Source: Methanothrix soehngenii GP6
GTDB lineage: Archaea; Halobacteriota; Methanosarcinia; Methanotrichales; Methanotrichaceae
NCBI RefSeq assembly: GCF_000204415.1
Contig: NC_015416.1
Location: 434,001-498,000, forward strand
DNA length: 64,000 nt
Reading direction: 5' to 3'
Positions 17,596 through 26,219 of the stretch are shown here, piece by piece (within the stretch, counting starts at the first letter, position 1; each line of letters starts with the position of its first letter). Made by a program: the position numbers and the translations under genes. The notes below the pieces were generated by a model that ran no database searches, had not been told where the DNA came from, and saw only the letters and a list, made by a program, of their open reading frames with translations.

Positions 17596-18798
17596 TTAAA
17601 TCGATCTCACTAATGCGTTCAGTGACTCTGCAACCTCAACCAGCTTATAGCAGTCAATGAGATCAGGCGTATCCAGGGAGGTGTGGGTCACAGTCTTCAT
17701 CAGGTCGGCCATACGCTCAGACGTGAAGGCCATGGATGGAACCTGATTCTGCGCGAAAATCATATGATCTCCATTAAACCATTGCTCGCCAGACGCTAGG
17801 CTATTGAATCGCAAAAAGACATCTTCAGCCTTCTTCTCAAGCGAAAGAGGGCATTCGTAGAATGAGTATGCTGTTCTCCCAATTTTATAGCCAACATCAT
17901 CGATGTTAATGGCAAGCATGATTTTGGGCATTTCAGTTCCGTATCGCTTCAGATAATCCATCTGGCCGCCCGCACTATAGTGGTCTTCGCCATTTAAAGC
18001 GACGATTTCAATGCAGTTCTCTCCACGATAGTCAGATAGCATCTGCGCACAAAGGAGCAATACGATTATGCCAGATGCGTTGTCTGAAGCACCGGGGGAG
18101 CCTTCGTATGCATCGATGTGTGCAGTGATAACAACCTTTCTCGGTGCATTGGAGTTTAGCCGGGCAATTATGTTTGTAGCCCTCGATGAAATCCGGATGG
18201 CATCGATCTTAAGCCGAAATAGACCATGCGTTATCGCCAGGATGTCTCCCACGATATCCTTACAGTAAACGCTTGGGATATCGAAATCTCCGTCGACGAT
18301 TAGCGGAAATGGGTATAACGCCCCAGCCTGTTCCGGTTTTTTCTCGGTAGCGGTGATTATTCCCGCTGGCTTGCGGCTCTCCAAAAGGGCAATTATCTTT
18401 TGGTGATGCTCTGGATTGTAGAAGACGAAATTCTTCGGCATCAACTGCTCTTTGCATATTGCGCCCTTAATCAGCAGAATTTTTCCCTCGCAGTCGATGT
18501 TTTCCAGCTCTTCTATCGTTGAGACGGCGATCAGTTCCGCCAGGGCATCGCAGCCCATTGTATAGGGACTTGCATAGACCTCGTAAGCTTCTTCCTGGGA
18601 CAATATTGCGCCATTACATATATGGTCCAGGCACTCAAAAGGAGTGGCATCAACTTCATATCCATAGGCACGGACGGTATTTGCAAAGAAATCCGTTGCG
18701 TCACGATTTCCCAATGATCCCGTCCGCCTATTCGGTTTCACATTGCATAAGAAATCGAGGTAGAACCGAGCTTTTGCAGTATAATTATCCTTGTTCAT
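17596..18798 (-). CDS. M28-family metallo-aminopeptidase-like protein
   Basis: 400 residues. The five zinc ligands of M28 peptidases are evident: His in ITAHIDAY, Asp in GASDNASG, the Glu/Glu region in LNGEDHYSAG, Asp in INIDDVGY, and His in THTSLDTPD. A PA-type insert is likely before the catalytic domain (residues ~60-200). No signal peptide is seen, so it is probably cytoplasmic. It removes N-terminal residues or splits dipeptides; specificity is unknown. Confidence 0.85.
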   Translation of the reverse strand: MNKDNYTAKARFYLDFLCNVKPNRRTGSLGNRDATDFFANTVRAYGYEVDATPFECLDHICNGAILSQEEAYEVYASPYTMGCDALAELIAVSTIEELENIDCEGKILLIKGAICKEQLMPKNFVFYNPEHHQKIIALLESRKPAGIITATEKKPEQAGALYPFPLIVDGDFDIPSVYCKDIVGDILAITHGLFRLKIDAIRISSRATNIIARLNSNAPRKVVITAHIDAYEGSPGASDNASGIIVLLLCAQMLSDYRGENCIEIVALNGEDHYSAGGQMDYLKRYGTEMPKIMLAINIDDVGYKIGRTAYSFYECPLSLEKKAEDVFLRFNSLASGEQWFNGDHMIFAQNQVPSMAFTSERMADLMKTVTHTSLDTPDLIDCYKLVEVAESLNALVRSI

Positions 18799-19217
18799 TT
18801 TATTTTCTCCCAGATCAATCCGTTCCTTCTATTGCCGTCTCAAACGACTTCAATGGTCTAATGGACGCTTAAATGGAAACGACGGTTTCGCAAGGAGAGG
18901 TTAACGCCTCATAGGGAACGCAGATTCCCAACATCTATATCCGTTGCCAGACACACGCCCTGCGAAACGCTTGTTTTTTTTATTCACCGCTTAGCTACAT
19001 AGATCGCAGAGTGCCCTACCCTTCGAGGATGGCGAAAGAGCGTTTCTTGAACACTCCGGAGAACTGAGATGAGACTGGCTTAAGGCTATTTCAAGTCGAT
19101 CTGAGCACTGCGAAGATAATCATACAGGTAATCATACAGGGGGGGATAATTCACCCTCTGCTTGAAGGTACCTCTTGATACCATATGCTCATGAGAGACA
19201 GCCCAATCAAAGCCACT
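18799..19217. other. 419-bp gap, no gene seen
   Basis: No convincing coding frame on either strand. It holds a T8 run at 18974-18981 that could end transcription and a perfect tandem pair of the 12-mer TAATCATACAGG (19117-19128 and 19129-19140). I see no other structure. Confidence 0.4.
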
Positions 19218-19967
19218 TCATTGCGCCGTATAGCCGCCGTCCACGGGATAGAATCCCCCGGTCGAGAATGTGCTTTGGTCAGAGAGCAGGAATGCTACCA
19301 AATAGGCCACTTCTCTCCGCTCTGCTAGCCGGCCCATTGGGTGCGATGCAGCGAATTGAGTGAGGATTTCTTTGGGCGTTTCACGCATTTTTGGAGTGTC
19401 AACATAACCGGGCCCAACAGCATTTATCCTCAGGCCCTTGTCTGCGAACTCGAGCGCGGCCGAGCGGGTCAGGCCAATGACGCCGTGCTTGGCAGCCGTG
19501 TAGGGAGCGAGCCCGGCCAGACCAACAACGCCATTCCCGGAAGACATGTTCACAATGGCCCCTCCACCGCTGCTGAGAATTGCCGGAATCTCGTATTTGA
19601 GACAAAAGAACACCCCTGTAAGATCCGTCTCTATTACATCGTGCCAATCACAAATGTCATAATCGGGGATTGTGATGCCTCCAGGTCCTGTAATACCTGC
19701 ATTATTGACGGCGAGGTGCAATGCACCGAAGCGTTCCAGAGTAGTGTCGATCAGGTTCTTGACAGAGCGGGGATCTCTAACATCTGTCTTACATACATAG
19801 ACGCGCTTGCCGGTAGGGTCAAGTCCGTCACTCACCACTCGTGCCTGCTCTTCATGACGGGCGGCAATCACTACCCTGGCACCTCGTTTAAATAACTCCT
19901 CGGCTATAGTCTCCCCCAAGCCGGTTGACCCACCGGTCACTATTGCTACTTTGCCGTCGAACTCCAT
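19218..19967 (-). CDS. Short-chain dehydrogenase/reductase (SDR)
   Basis: 249 residues, classical SDR. The NAD(P) loop is VTGGSTGLGETIAEEL, the NNAG motif is present, and the catalytic YxxxK is in PYTAAKHG with a Ser in NMSSGNGV. The end SDQSTFSTGGFYPVDGG is typical of FabG/glucose-dehydrogenase-like members. An acid-free start of the cofactor loop (ARHEEQARVVS) suggests NADPH preference. Substrate unknown. Confidence 0.9.
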   Translation of the reverse strand: MEFDGKVAIVTGGSTGLGETIAEELFKRGARVVIAARHEEQARVVSDGLDPTGKRVYVCKTDVRDPRSVKNLIDTTLERFGALHLAVNNAGITGPGGITIPDYDICDWHDVIETDLTGVFFCLKYEIPAILSSGGGAIVNMSSGNGVVGLAGLAPYTAAKHGVIGLTRSAALEFADKGLRINAVGPGYVDTPKMRETPKEILTQFAASHPMGRLAERREVAYLVAFLLSDQSTFSTGGFYPVDGGYTAQ

Positions 19968-20105
19968 CGTTCCACCTTAAACCAAATTCTAGTGTATCAG
20001 TTCCAAAATAGCATAGCAGCATTTAATGCTATGTACTGCCCAAGACCGGAAAAGAAGAGATGGTCTCCCGAGGAACAGCTCCTGCAGCTGGACGCTGGAT
20101 GCCGG

Positions 20106-20257
20106 TGGTCTGGCGATGCTGATTTCAATGGTGCTAAGAATATAGCTTTCTTGGGCCGCTATGTAGACCGGCCTGGAGGCTCGGAAGGACTTCCAAGTAT
20201 CAAGGCAGTCCTTTCAGGGCTACTGAAAGCTCCGATCTTTAGGCCGGAGTAGTTTAC
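20106..20257 (+). mobile_element. Solitary right end of the tnpB element (152-bp remnant)
   Basis: This stretch matches 3113-3264, the last 49 codons of tnpB plus the right-end hairpin and TTTAC, with two mismatches. Nothing upstream of 20106 resembles the element. It keeps the third RuvC aspartate region and, more importantly, the whole stretch that would form the omega-RNA scaffold. It is either a deletion remnant or a retained guide-RNA source. Confidence 0.85.
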
Positions 20258-20302
20258 ATTCGCTCCGCGCATTCCTTGTGCTTATCTCCTCTGAAACGAG
20301 AG

Positions 20303-20830
20303 ATGTATCGCATGGAATTCGAACTGCATCCTGCGATCATCATCGAGAGCAGAGCCTTTGCAATACTAGTGGCTCCATTGCAGATGCTGATCGAGTCCCT
20401 CAACGATCATCTGGGCATCGACAGGTATCAGGTCCTCTACATCTGCGGAAACTACTCTCGCGTCCTGAGCAGACTGGATCGCAGGTTTAGAGATCTGGAG
20501 GTAAGAAGGGCATTTACCGTCTTCCAGCTGCTAACCGTCCTGGAGGAGAGCCACCACACCTTGATGATCCTGGAGCATGATCCCCTGCTTTACGAGGGGG
20601 CTGGAGAGATGGTGGAGTATGCATCTATGGCCATGAGAGAGGCAGCGAAGGGCAGCATTTTGCTTCTCTATTCCCCCACCTCCGATCCTTATTTAGAGAA
20701 GATGATGACTTATGCCGACAGAGTATTCTGCTTCGCCGAGGGGCCTTGTGCTGCGCCACGGCTTTCTGCAAAGAATAATCGAAAAACGCAAGCCAGTTCC
20801 ACTGGCCAGACCACCCTGGAGAGCTTCTGA
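20303..20830 (+). CDS. Unknown protein ending in a PCNA-interaction (PIP-box) motif
   Basis: About 175 residues from ATG 20303 (ATG 20312 possible). The last seven residues are QTTLESF, which fits the PIP-box consensus Q-x-x-[L/I/M]-x-x-[F/Y] at the usual C-terminal place. The body has an alternating alpha/beta pattern: YQVLYICGNYSR, HTLMILEHDPLLY (Walker-B-like) and KGSILLLYSPTSDPY. This could be a RecA-like fold without a P-loop, but that is inference. The TGATG overlap with the next gene shows coupled translation. I do not recognise the family. Confidence 0.6.
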   Translation: MYRMEFELHPAIIIESRAFAILVAPLQMLIESLNDHLGIDRYQVLYICGNYSRVLSRLDRRFRDLEVRRAFTVFQLLTVLEESHHTLMILEHDPLLYEGAGEMVEYASMAMREAAKGSILLLYSPTSDPYLEKMMTYADRVFCFAEGPCAAPRLSAKNNRKTQASSTGQTTLESF

Positions 20831-21072
20831 TGGGCCGAAGCTTTGAGAGCGTAAGAATGGGGGTAAACGACCTATCTCTTCGCTGGTCCAAGGCCGGTCG
20901 AGCTTTAAAGAAGGAGGATCAGTCCTATGCAAAAGAGCTTGCCGACATGGCAAAAAAGCACTCAAGCGAGGCATTCTACGCTCTGGACGATCCTCTGGAG
21001 GCGGCGGTATTCTCAGTGCTGATCGAGCTGCTGAAAGATAGAGAAATCTATAAGCAGGATCCCGTAAAATAA
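20830..21072 (+). CDS. Unknown 80-residue helical protein
   Basis: A small, charged, mostly helical protein (MGRSFESVRMGVND...IELLKDREIYKQDPVK). Its ATG overlaps the stop of the upstream PIP-box gene (TGATG), so the two products are probably made together and may act as a complex. It is followed directly by the msrBA start. Not recognised as a known family. Confidence 0.6.
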   Translation: MGRSFESVRMGVNDLSLRWSKAGRALKKEDQSYAKELADMAKKHSSEAFYALDDPLEAAVFSVLIELLKDREIYKQDPVK

Positions 21073-22062
21073 GTGCTTATGAGAAGAGAGGATTCCCTGA
21101 AAGATTCCCAAACGAATTCCAAAAAGAAACTGACGCCGCTGCAGTTTCATGTCACCCAGCAGTGCGGCACCGAACCTCCCTTTCAAAATGAATTCTGGAA
21201 TAATAAACGACCCGGCATCTACGTAGATGTGCTCTCAGGAGAACCCCTGTTCAGTTCGAAAGATAAGTTCGACTCCGGTACCGGCTGGCCGAGCTTCACA
21301 AAGCCCCTGAAGGAGGATCGCATCATTGAGAACGTCGACACCAGCTATAATATGAGGCGGGTTGAGGTTCGCAGCAAAGACGCAGATTCCCATCTGGGCC
21401 ATGTGTTCGATGATGGTCCTGGGCCGACAGGATTGCGTTATTGCATCAACTCCGCATCCCTCCGCTTTATACCGGCTGAGGATCTGGAACGGGAGGGCTA
21501 CGGAGAGTATCTCAGCCTCTTCCGGGAGGATGAGGCTCGATCTGGGCATATGGAGAGTCCCGGGAAGGACGATCCAGACTATGAGCTGGCCACATTTGCC
21601 GCAGGCTGCTTCTGGGGGGTGGAAGCTCGCTTTCAGCAGGTTCGCGGGGTGCTGGAAACAAAAGTGGGATATACCGGAGGGACTGCTCCCGATCCGTCCT
21701 ACGCACAGGTTTGCACAGGAACTACTGGCCACGCTGAGGCCGTGCAGATAAAGTACGATCCGAAGGTCGTATCCTACAGGGAGTTGCTCTCCATATTCTG
21801 GCGGATGCATGATCCCACCACGCCCAACCGTCAGGGTCCTGATATCGGCACTCAATACCGCTCTGCAATATTCTACCATAATGAGGAGCAAAGAATAGCA
21901 GCAGAGGAATCCCGGGAAGAGTATGATCGATCTGGAGCCATTGCAAGAAAAGCAGTCACCCAGATCGTTCCTGCATCAGAATTTTTTGAGGCGGAGGAGT
22001 ATCATCAGGATTATTTCGCAAAGCAGGGGTCAGTACCCTGCCATGTATTCAGAAGAAAATAA
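21073..22062 (+). CDS. Methionine sulfoxide reductase, fused MsrB-MsrA
   Basis: 329 residues. The N-terminal MsrB domain (~18-145) has [11 protein letters not shown] and the catalytic Cys in [13 protein letters not shown]; the CxxC zinc pairs of some MsrB proteins are absent. The C-terminal MsrA domain (~165-327) has the catalytic GCFWG and GHAEAVQI, and ends YHQDYFAKQ. The fusion repairs both R and S methionine sulfoxides. The order B-A is the less usual one. GTG 21073 directly follows the upstream stop; ATG 21079 is an alternative. Confidence 0.93.
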   Translation: MLMRREDSLKDSQTNSKKKLTPLQFHVTQQCGTEPPFQNEFWNNKRPGIYVDVLSGEPLFSSKDKFDSGTGWPSFTKPLKEDRIIENVDTSYNMRRVEVRSKDADSHLGHVFDDGPGPTGLRYCINSASLRFIPAEDLEREGYGEYLSLFREDEARSGHMESPGKDDPDYELATFAAGCFWGVEARFQQVRGVLETKVGYTGGTAPDPSYAQVCTGTTGHAEAVQIKYDPKVVSYRELLSIFWRMHDPTTPNRQGPDIGTQYRSAIFYHNEEQRIAAEESREEYDRSGAIARKAVTQIVPASEFFEAEEYHQDYFAKQGSVPCHVFRRK

Positions 22063-22401
22063 GGCCGAGAGGGTAGCCTGCAATTCCCCGATCCCTCTGT
22101 TTTTGCGTTTTGAGTGAAAATCATCTTATCTTCATGCCTAAATGGCCGTTGATTTATCCTATCGTCATGCGGCCATGTCTTCGATTTTGATATTTATGTT
22201 GCCCATCATTGTGTCTATATGTGCCGTGTTTTCATATATCACACATCAGGGCAAAAATATCACTACCTTCACCATCCGCCCGCCTTGTGATCCAATTTTA
22301 TAAATGCTGTTTATCAGCGGGTCTGGTACATGCGTCAGCCTGACGGAACCGGATGCATTATAGAACAGCGTTGAGTGCAGAGAAGGAGATGCAAAAAGTT
22401 G
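22063..22401. other. 339-bp gap, no gene seen
   Basis: No convincing coding frame, repeat end or RNA gene is visible. It separates msrBA from an opposite-strand small gene, so it may hold their transcription ends. Confidence 0.4.
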
Positions 22402-22557
22402 CTACTCCTCGATTTTAATTCCATGGTTCTCGAAGAACTCTCTTAGCGCCTCTTCTATTACCTGGCTTTGAGCGCGCATGCTGCTTTTGGCTTGAACTGT
22501 ATAGATCTTCAAGGCTTTTGCTATTGGTTCTGATAATGTCAGAGTAGTCTTTGGCAT
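22402..22557 (-). CDS. Small ribbon-helix-helix-like (CopG/Arc-type) protein
   Basis: A 51-residue frame from ATG 22557 to TAG 22402. It reads MPKTTLTLSEPIAKALKIYT and ends EALREFFENHGIKIEE. A short beta strand with alternating T/L, then two helices (SEPIAKALKIY, SQVIEEALREFF), is the layout of MetJ/Arc DNA-binding antitoxins and regulators. It may bind DNA as a dimer and repress a promoter. No toxin gene is adjacent. A+T-rich upstream DNA with TATATA-like strings near 22586 fits a promoter. Confidence 0.55.
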   Translation of the reverse strand: MPKTTLTLSEPIAKALKIYTVQAKSSMRAQSQVIEEALREFFENHGIKIEE

Positions 22558-22993
22558 AATGTTTTTTAAACCGGTTCTTGCACATATATACTTTATGGTA
22601 TATTGATTTATAGCTCATTATATGAGATGCAAAGGTCTGCCTGAGGCAGATGTCATCTATCATCCCAGAGAATTGATCCGATTCAGGGATTTTGCTTCAC
22701 TCCAATTCAGGGATTTTGCTCAAGGTCAAAATAGCCATGATGGTATGAGCAATTAAGACAGATTGATCTCATTGTCCACATCCCATCAAGAGCAGAATTA
22801 TATTTATAATAAATTATATTTTATATTATGTAAATATTGGCTCCAAAAGTCTTAAATTTAAAGAGAGTCATAGGCATTAATAAGCTGCCATCGTCTTGAT
22901 TGATTAAGCCTTCATCCGGATATATTTTGCGCCGGTCAGGGTTCTTCATCATCGATGACAAGGCAGATAAAGATACTAATGGGAGTGGACAAA
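22558..22993. other. 436-bp A+T-rich gap
   Basis: No gene is seen. It contains the promoter side of the small RHH gene and A+T-rich stretches (22800-22840, TTATATTTATAATAAATTAT-like) that may be promoters of the following small membrane gene. Confidence 0.35.
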
Positions 22994-23185
22994 ATGGTGG
23001 ATTTATTATATTTGGCAGTGGTATTCTTTGCAATAGCACTGATCCTGGGAGTGCTCGGCTGGCGAGGCGCAGGAATATCTATGGATATCGCTAAATGGCT
23101 TGTGATCGCATTCATCATTCTGGCAATATTATCGCTTGTATTTGGGGGCTCAATCAACCTGGCGACATTGCTTCTCGCAGCCTAG
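22994..23185 (+). CDS. DUF1328 (UPF0391, YtjA-like) small membrane protein
   Basis: 63 residues starting at ATG 22994, with GGGAGTGG just upstream; an in-frame ATG at 22979 is possible. Two membrane helices ([19 protein letters not shown] and [18 protein letters not shown]) joined by a short loop match the DUF1328 pattern of two-helix proteins seen in many bacteria and some archaea. Function is unknown in all. Confidence 0.75.
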   Translation: MVDLLYLAVVFFAIALILGVLGWRGAGISMDIAKWLVIAFIILAILSLVFGGSINLATLLLAA

Positions 23186-23362
23186 ACTCTCTGGTTCATC
23201 GAATCTATGCCTGTCCGGAGGGGTATGGCCTTACATCCTCTCCGCCAGGCAAAGAAAACTTCATCAGCCCCTCATCATTCTGCATAATTTTTACAGCAAT
23301 CGACTCGCATAGTCCTGCGAGTATCTGAAAAGCTTATCAACCAAGAGCGAGTGGCAAGAGAT

Positions 23363-23623
23363 ATGAGACTCAACAATCAAGCCAAAGTTGGTCTGGCAAC
23401 TGTCGTCTGCCTGCTCTTGCAGGGATATATCTTCACCTACGTCCTATTTGTGGAGCCTCATCCTTTGGTCTCTATTTTGCCCCTTTTCCCGTACCTCGCT
23501 TATGTCTATGCACGGGGAAAGAGAACCTGGTACTTCAATAAGCCCCTCTACTGGATAGGACTAGTTGCGATGGTGACCGTGCTGGATATTCTGCCTTTTG
23601 CAGTGGCAGCCAAGCGCTTTTGA
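23363..23623 (+). CDS. Unknown small membrane protein
   Basis: 86 residues from ATG 23363 (GTG 23351 is four codons upstream). Three membrane segments are likely (KVGLATVVCLLLQGYIFTYV, PLVSILPLFPYLAYVY, WIGLVAMVTVLDILPFAVA) with a positive loop ARGKRTW. No known family recognised. Confidence 0.45.
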   Translation: MRLNNQAKVGLATVVCLLLQGYIFTYVLFVEPHPLVSILPLFPYLAYVYARGKRTWYFNKPLYWIGLVAMVTVLDILPFAVAAKRF

Positions 23624-23691
23624 TACCGCCCAAAAAGCGGGGCTAAACCGGGCGAAAAGCTATTATCCTGAATCAGCCCAAGGGGGCGCTC

Positions 23692-23784
23692 GTGCACAGA
23701 GATATAAGTACCGAGACTATAATCACCATCACAGGCTTTTTAGGGGCTATTTTGCTCCTTTTAGGCGGTGTAGTCTTCAGATAG
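23692..23784 (+). CDS. Possible 30-residue single-helix membrane peptide
   Basis: A GTG start at 23692 with AGGGGGCG 4-8 nt upstream, then HRDISTETIITITGFLGAI and a hydrophobic LLLLGGVVF end before TAG. One membrane helix with a polar head is the layout of many small archaeal and bacterial membrane peptides. Too short to be certain that it is translated. Confidence 0.3.
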   Translation: MHRDISTETIITITGFLGAILLLLGGVVFR

Positions 23785-23840
23785 CACCCGCTATTCATTG
23801 AGAAAAATCCAGGACCTGAAACTCACTTCTTGGGCAGGTT

Positions 23841-23999
23841 GGCTCTTCGCTGAATAATGTGGGTGAGTTAAGTCAGAGAATATGGCCTCTGTTCCTCTGT
23901 GTCTCTGTGGTTAGGTCATAGCATAGCGGTTCACCACAGAGGCACCGAGACACAGAGAATTAGCGATTTAAGTTCACCCATACAAAATAGCGAGGAGCC
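23841..23999. mobile_element. MITE copy 2 (159 bp)
   Basis: Same length and inverted ends as the copy at 4804 (GGCTCTTCGCTGAATAATG ... AATAGCGAGGAGCC). It is flanked by GGCAGGTT on the left (23833-23840) and the same 8 bp on the right (24000-24007), so this too is a recent enough insertion to keep its target duplication. Confidence 0.92.
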
Positions 24000-24279
24000 G
24001 GCAGGTTTTATAAGCACATCCCAAAACTTTGGACTTTTGTCTCGCCGTAATGTGGGACACCGTTGTATTAAAGTATATTTATAGATTGAAGCGAAGCTCA
24101 AATTCAATTGTCAAAAGCGAAGGGTAGATGTAGCATCATTTCAGATTGATATAGCAGGAAATTCGAGGAGGTTAAGTGATATTAGAAGAGCTATAGGTCA
24201 ATTAATCCCTAAAGGTATAACTCCTCAAGGCATAACCTCCTTTGATATCTGAAGATGCCTTTTACCAGAAGGTGATGAT

Positions 24280-26217
24280 ATGAAAGAGGATGGCATTGAA
24301 GAGTACGAAAAGGCTCTAAAGACATGCGAAAGGATGCTGACCTTCGAGATGGATATTGCCCAGGAGAGCAATATCTTCAGGAAGATCGGCGATATCTACC
24401 TTGAGATATTCAAAAAGAACAACGATCTGCAGAGCTGTGAGCATGCCGTCCAGGCTTATCAAAGGTCGCTTGCCGTCTATACCCAAGAAAACTATCCCCA
24501 TCATCGCGCCAGGGTAATGAAAAGCCTGGGATATGCCTATGCCGCCCGTTCCGATATTTTTGATCAAGGGGAAAGCCTCAAGCAGGCCATCAATTTTTGG
24601 GAGGAATCATTGGCCGTCTATTCCAGATTAAGCTATCCTGGGGATTACGCCATTCTTCAGGATGAGCTGAGCGTCGCCTATCGGAAGCTGGCTGAGCTGG
24701 GGGATGGAGTCAATAACAGCAAGATGGCAATCGATGCTGCCAAGAATGCTCTCTCGATCTACAGCCTCAAAGATCATCCCCAGGAGTTCGCGAGGGGAAA
24801 AACGAACCTGGGCAGCGCCTATCTGACCCTGGCCCAGTTCGCGGATGAGCCTGAGGATAGAATGGATAGCTGCAAGCAAGCTATTGCCTCCTACCAGGAC
24901 GCCCTGCAGGTCTATGATCCGGGCCGTTTTCCGGATGAGTTCGCCCTGGTCAAAAACAACCTGGCCATAGCCTATCTGTCCCTGGCTGGGGCAGGGGATG
25001 AAAGGGATAAGATAGAGTGCTGCAGGCAGTCTATTCAGTCATGCCGCGACGCTCTTCTCATCCGAAAACGGGAAACACAGCCGCTGGCATACGCAGCATC
25101 CCAGAACAATCTGGGAAATGCCTTCCTCGCCCTAGCCGAGGAGGAGGAGAGCCTGGAGAACTGCCAGCTCGCCCTGGAGGCATTCAGGAACGCCTTGGAT
25201 CTTTACCCTCGGGAGCAGCATCCAAAGCTGTATGCTGCCACTCAAAATTGCATTGGAAACGCTCACTTGGCACTGGCCCAGATTCAGAATCCCGCCGAGA
25301 ACTTCCTTAAGGCCATTGGTGCTGCTCGCAAGGCCCTGGAGATATTCAATAGAGATAGCAACCCTGAAGAGTATGCAGAATCGCAGGGGATACTCTGGCT
25401 TGGCTACCTCACCCTGGCGGATATAGAATACCGGGCTGAAAACTGTCTTTTAGCTCTGGAGGCCTGCCAGGAGAGGCTGGCAGCCTTTTCCCAGGACAAA
25501 TCTCTGCAATATGCCTCCTGCCAGAAAGACCTGGCCATCACCTACAGCATTCTTGCCGACACGGAGGTCTCTGTCGAGGCCAAAGCAGAGGATTGCAGGA
25601 AAGGAGCAGAAGCGGCATTAGAGGCGCTTAGTATCTACAATGAATCTGAGCATCCAATTGAGCATGCTGAGGCACAGCTCCTCCTATGGGCGGCATACTC
25701 TGCCCTGGCTGAGGTCGAGGAAAAGGAGGAGAACTGCCGCAAGGCTATTGATGCCTGCCAGGCCGCCGTTCGGATCTATGAAGCATCCCATCCGACAGAG
25801 CATGCAGATGCTCTGAAGAGCCTGGGCTACAGCTTTATCACCCTGGCGGAGGTAACAGATAAGGCGGAAAACTGCAGGAGAGCAATCGAAGCATGCTCTG
25901 CTTCCCTGGAGCATTACCAAAAAGATGAGGCACCAAGAGAGCATGCTGAGATCTTAAGAGACCTGGCCTTCGCTTATGTCACCATATCTGAGGTGGAGGA
26001 CAGAGAGGAATGGGTCAAAAGGGCTCTGCGGGCTTATAAGAAGGCCACCAGGATATTCGAGGGGCTTGCCCAGGAGCTTGAGGCAGAAAGAGACCCGGAA
26101 GCTGCAGAAATGCGCAACGATGTCCAGAGATGCCGCCGCTCCATGCAATCATGCAAGGGCATACTCAAGGCCAGCAGGAAGAGGAGATCAGAGGATCAGA
26201 TATTGGAAAGCAGGTAG
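24280..26217 (+). CDS. Tetratricopeptide-repeat (TPR) protein
   Basis: 645 residues made of about eleven TPR-like units of roughly 52-60 residues, longer than the classical 34. Each has a helix pair ending with motifs such as YASSQNNLGNAFLAL, QAIASYQDAL and HAEILRDLAFAYVTI, and a repeating NC (AENCRRAIEAC) turn. It is a protein scaffold, probably cytoplasmic. GGTGATGAT is just before the ATG. The next gene starts 2 bp after the stop, so the two are co-translated. The C-terminal ~30 residues are basic (KASRKRRSEDQ). Confidence 0.88.
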   Translation: MKEDGIEEYEKALKTCERMLTFEMDIAQESNIFRKIGDIYLEIFKKNNDLQSCEHAVQAYQRSLAVYTQENYPHHRARVMKSLGYAYAARSDIFDQGESLKQAINFWEESLAVYSRLSYPGDYAILQDELSVAYRKLAELGDGVNNSKMAIDAAKNALSIYSLKDHPQEFARGKTNLGSAYLTLAQFADEPEDRMDSCKQAIASYQDALQVYDPGRFPDEFALVKNNLAIAYLSLAGAGDERDKIECCRQSIQSCRDALLIRKRETQPLAYAASQNNLGNAFLALAEEEESLENCQLALEAFRNALDLYPREQHPKLYAATQNCIGNAHLALAQIQNPAENFLKAIGAARKALEIFNRDSNPEEYAESQGILWLGYLTLADIEYRAENCLLALEACQERLAAFSQDKSLQYASCQKDLAITYSILADTEVSVEAKAEDCRKGAEAALEALSIYNESEHPIEHAEAQLLLWAAYSALAEVEEKEENCRKAIDACQAAVRIYEASHPTEHADALKSLGYSFITLAEVTDKAENCRRAIEACSASLEHYQKDEAPREHAEILRDLAFAYVTISEVEDREEWVKRALRAYKKATRIFEGLAQELEAERDPEAAEMRNDVQRCRRSMQSCKGILKASRKRRSEDQILESR

Positions 26218-26219
26218 GC

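Noticed and set aside
19117-19140. Tandem TAATCATACAGG pair as a regulatory iteron or array
   Set aside because: Only two units are present; too little to call a functional array.
22402-22557. A toxin-antitoxin pair
   Set aside because: No toxin-like gene is adjacent on either side.
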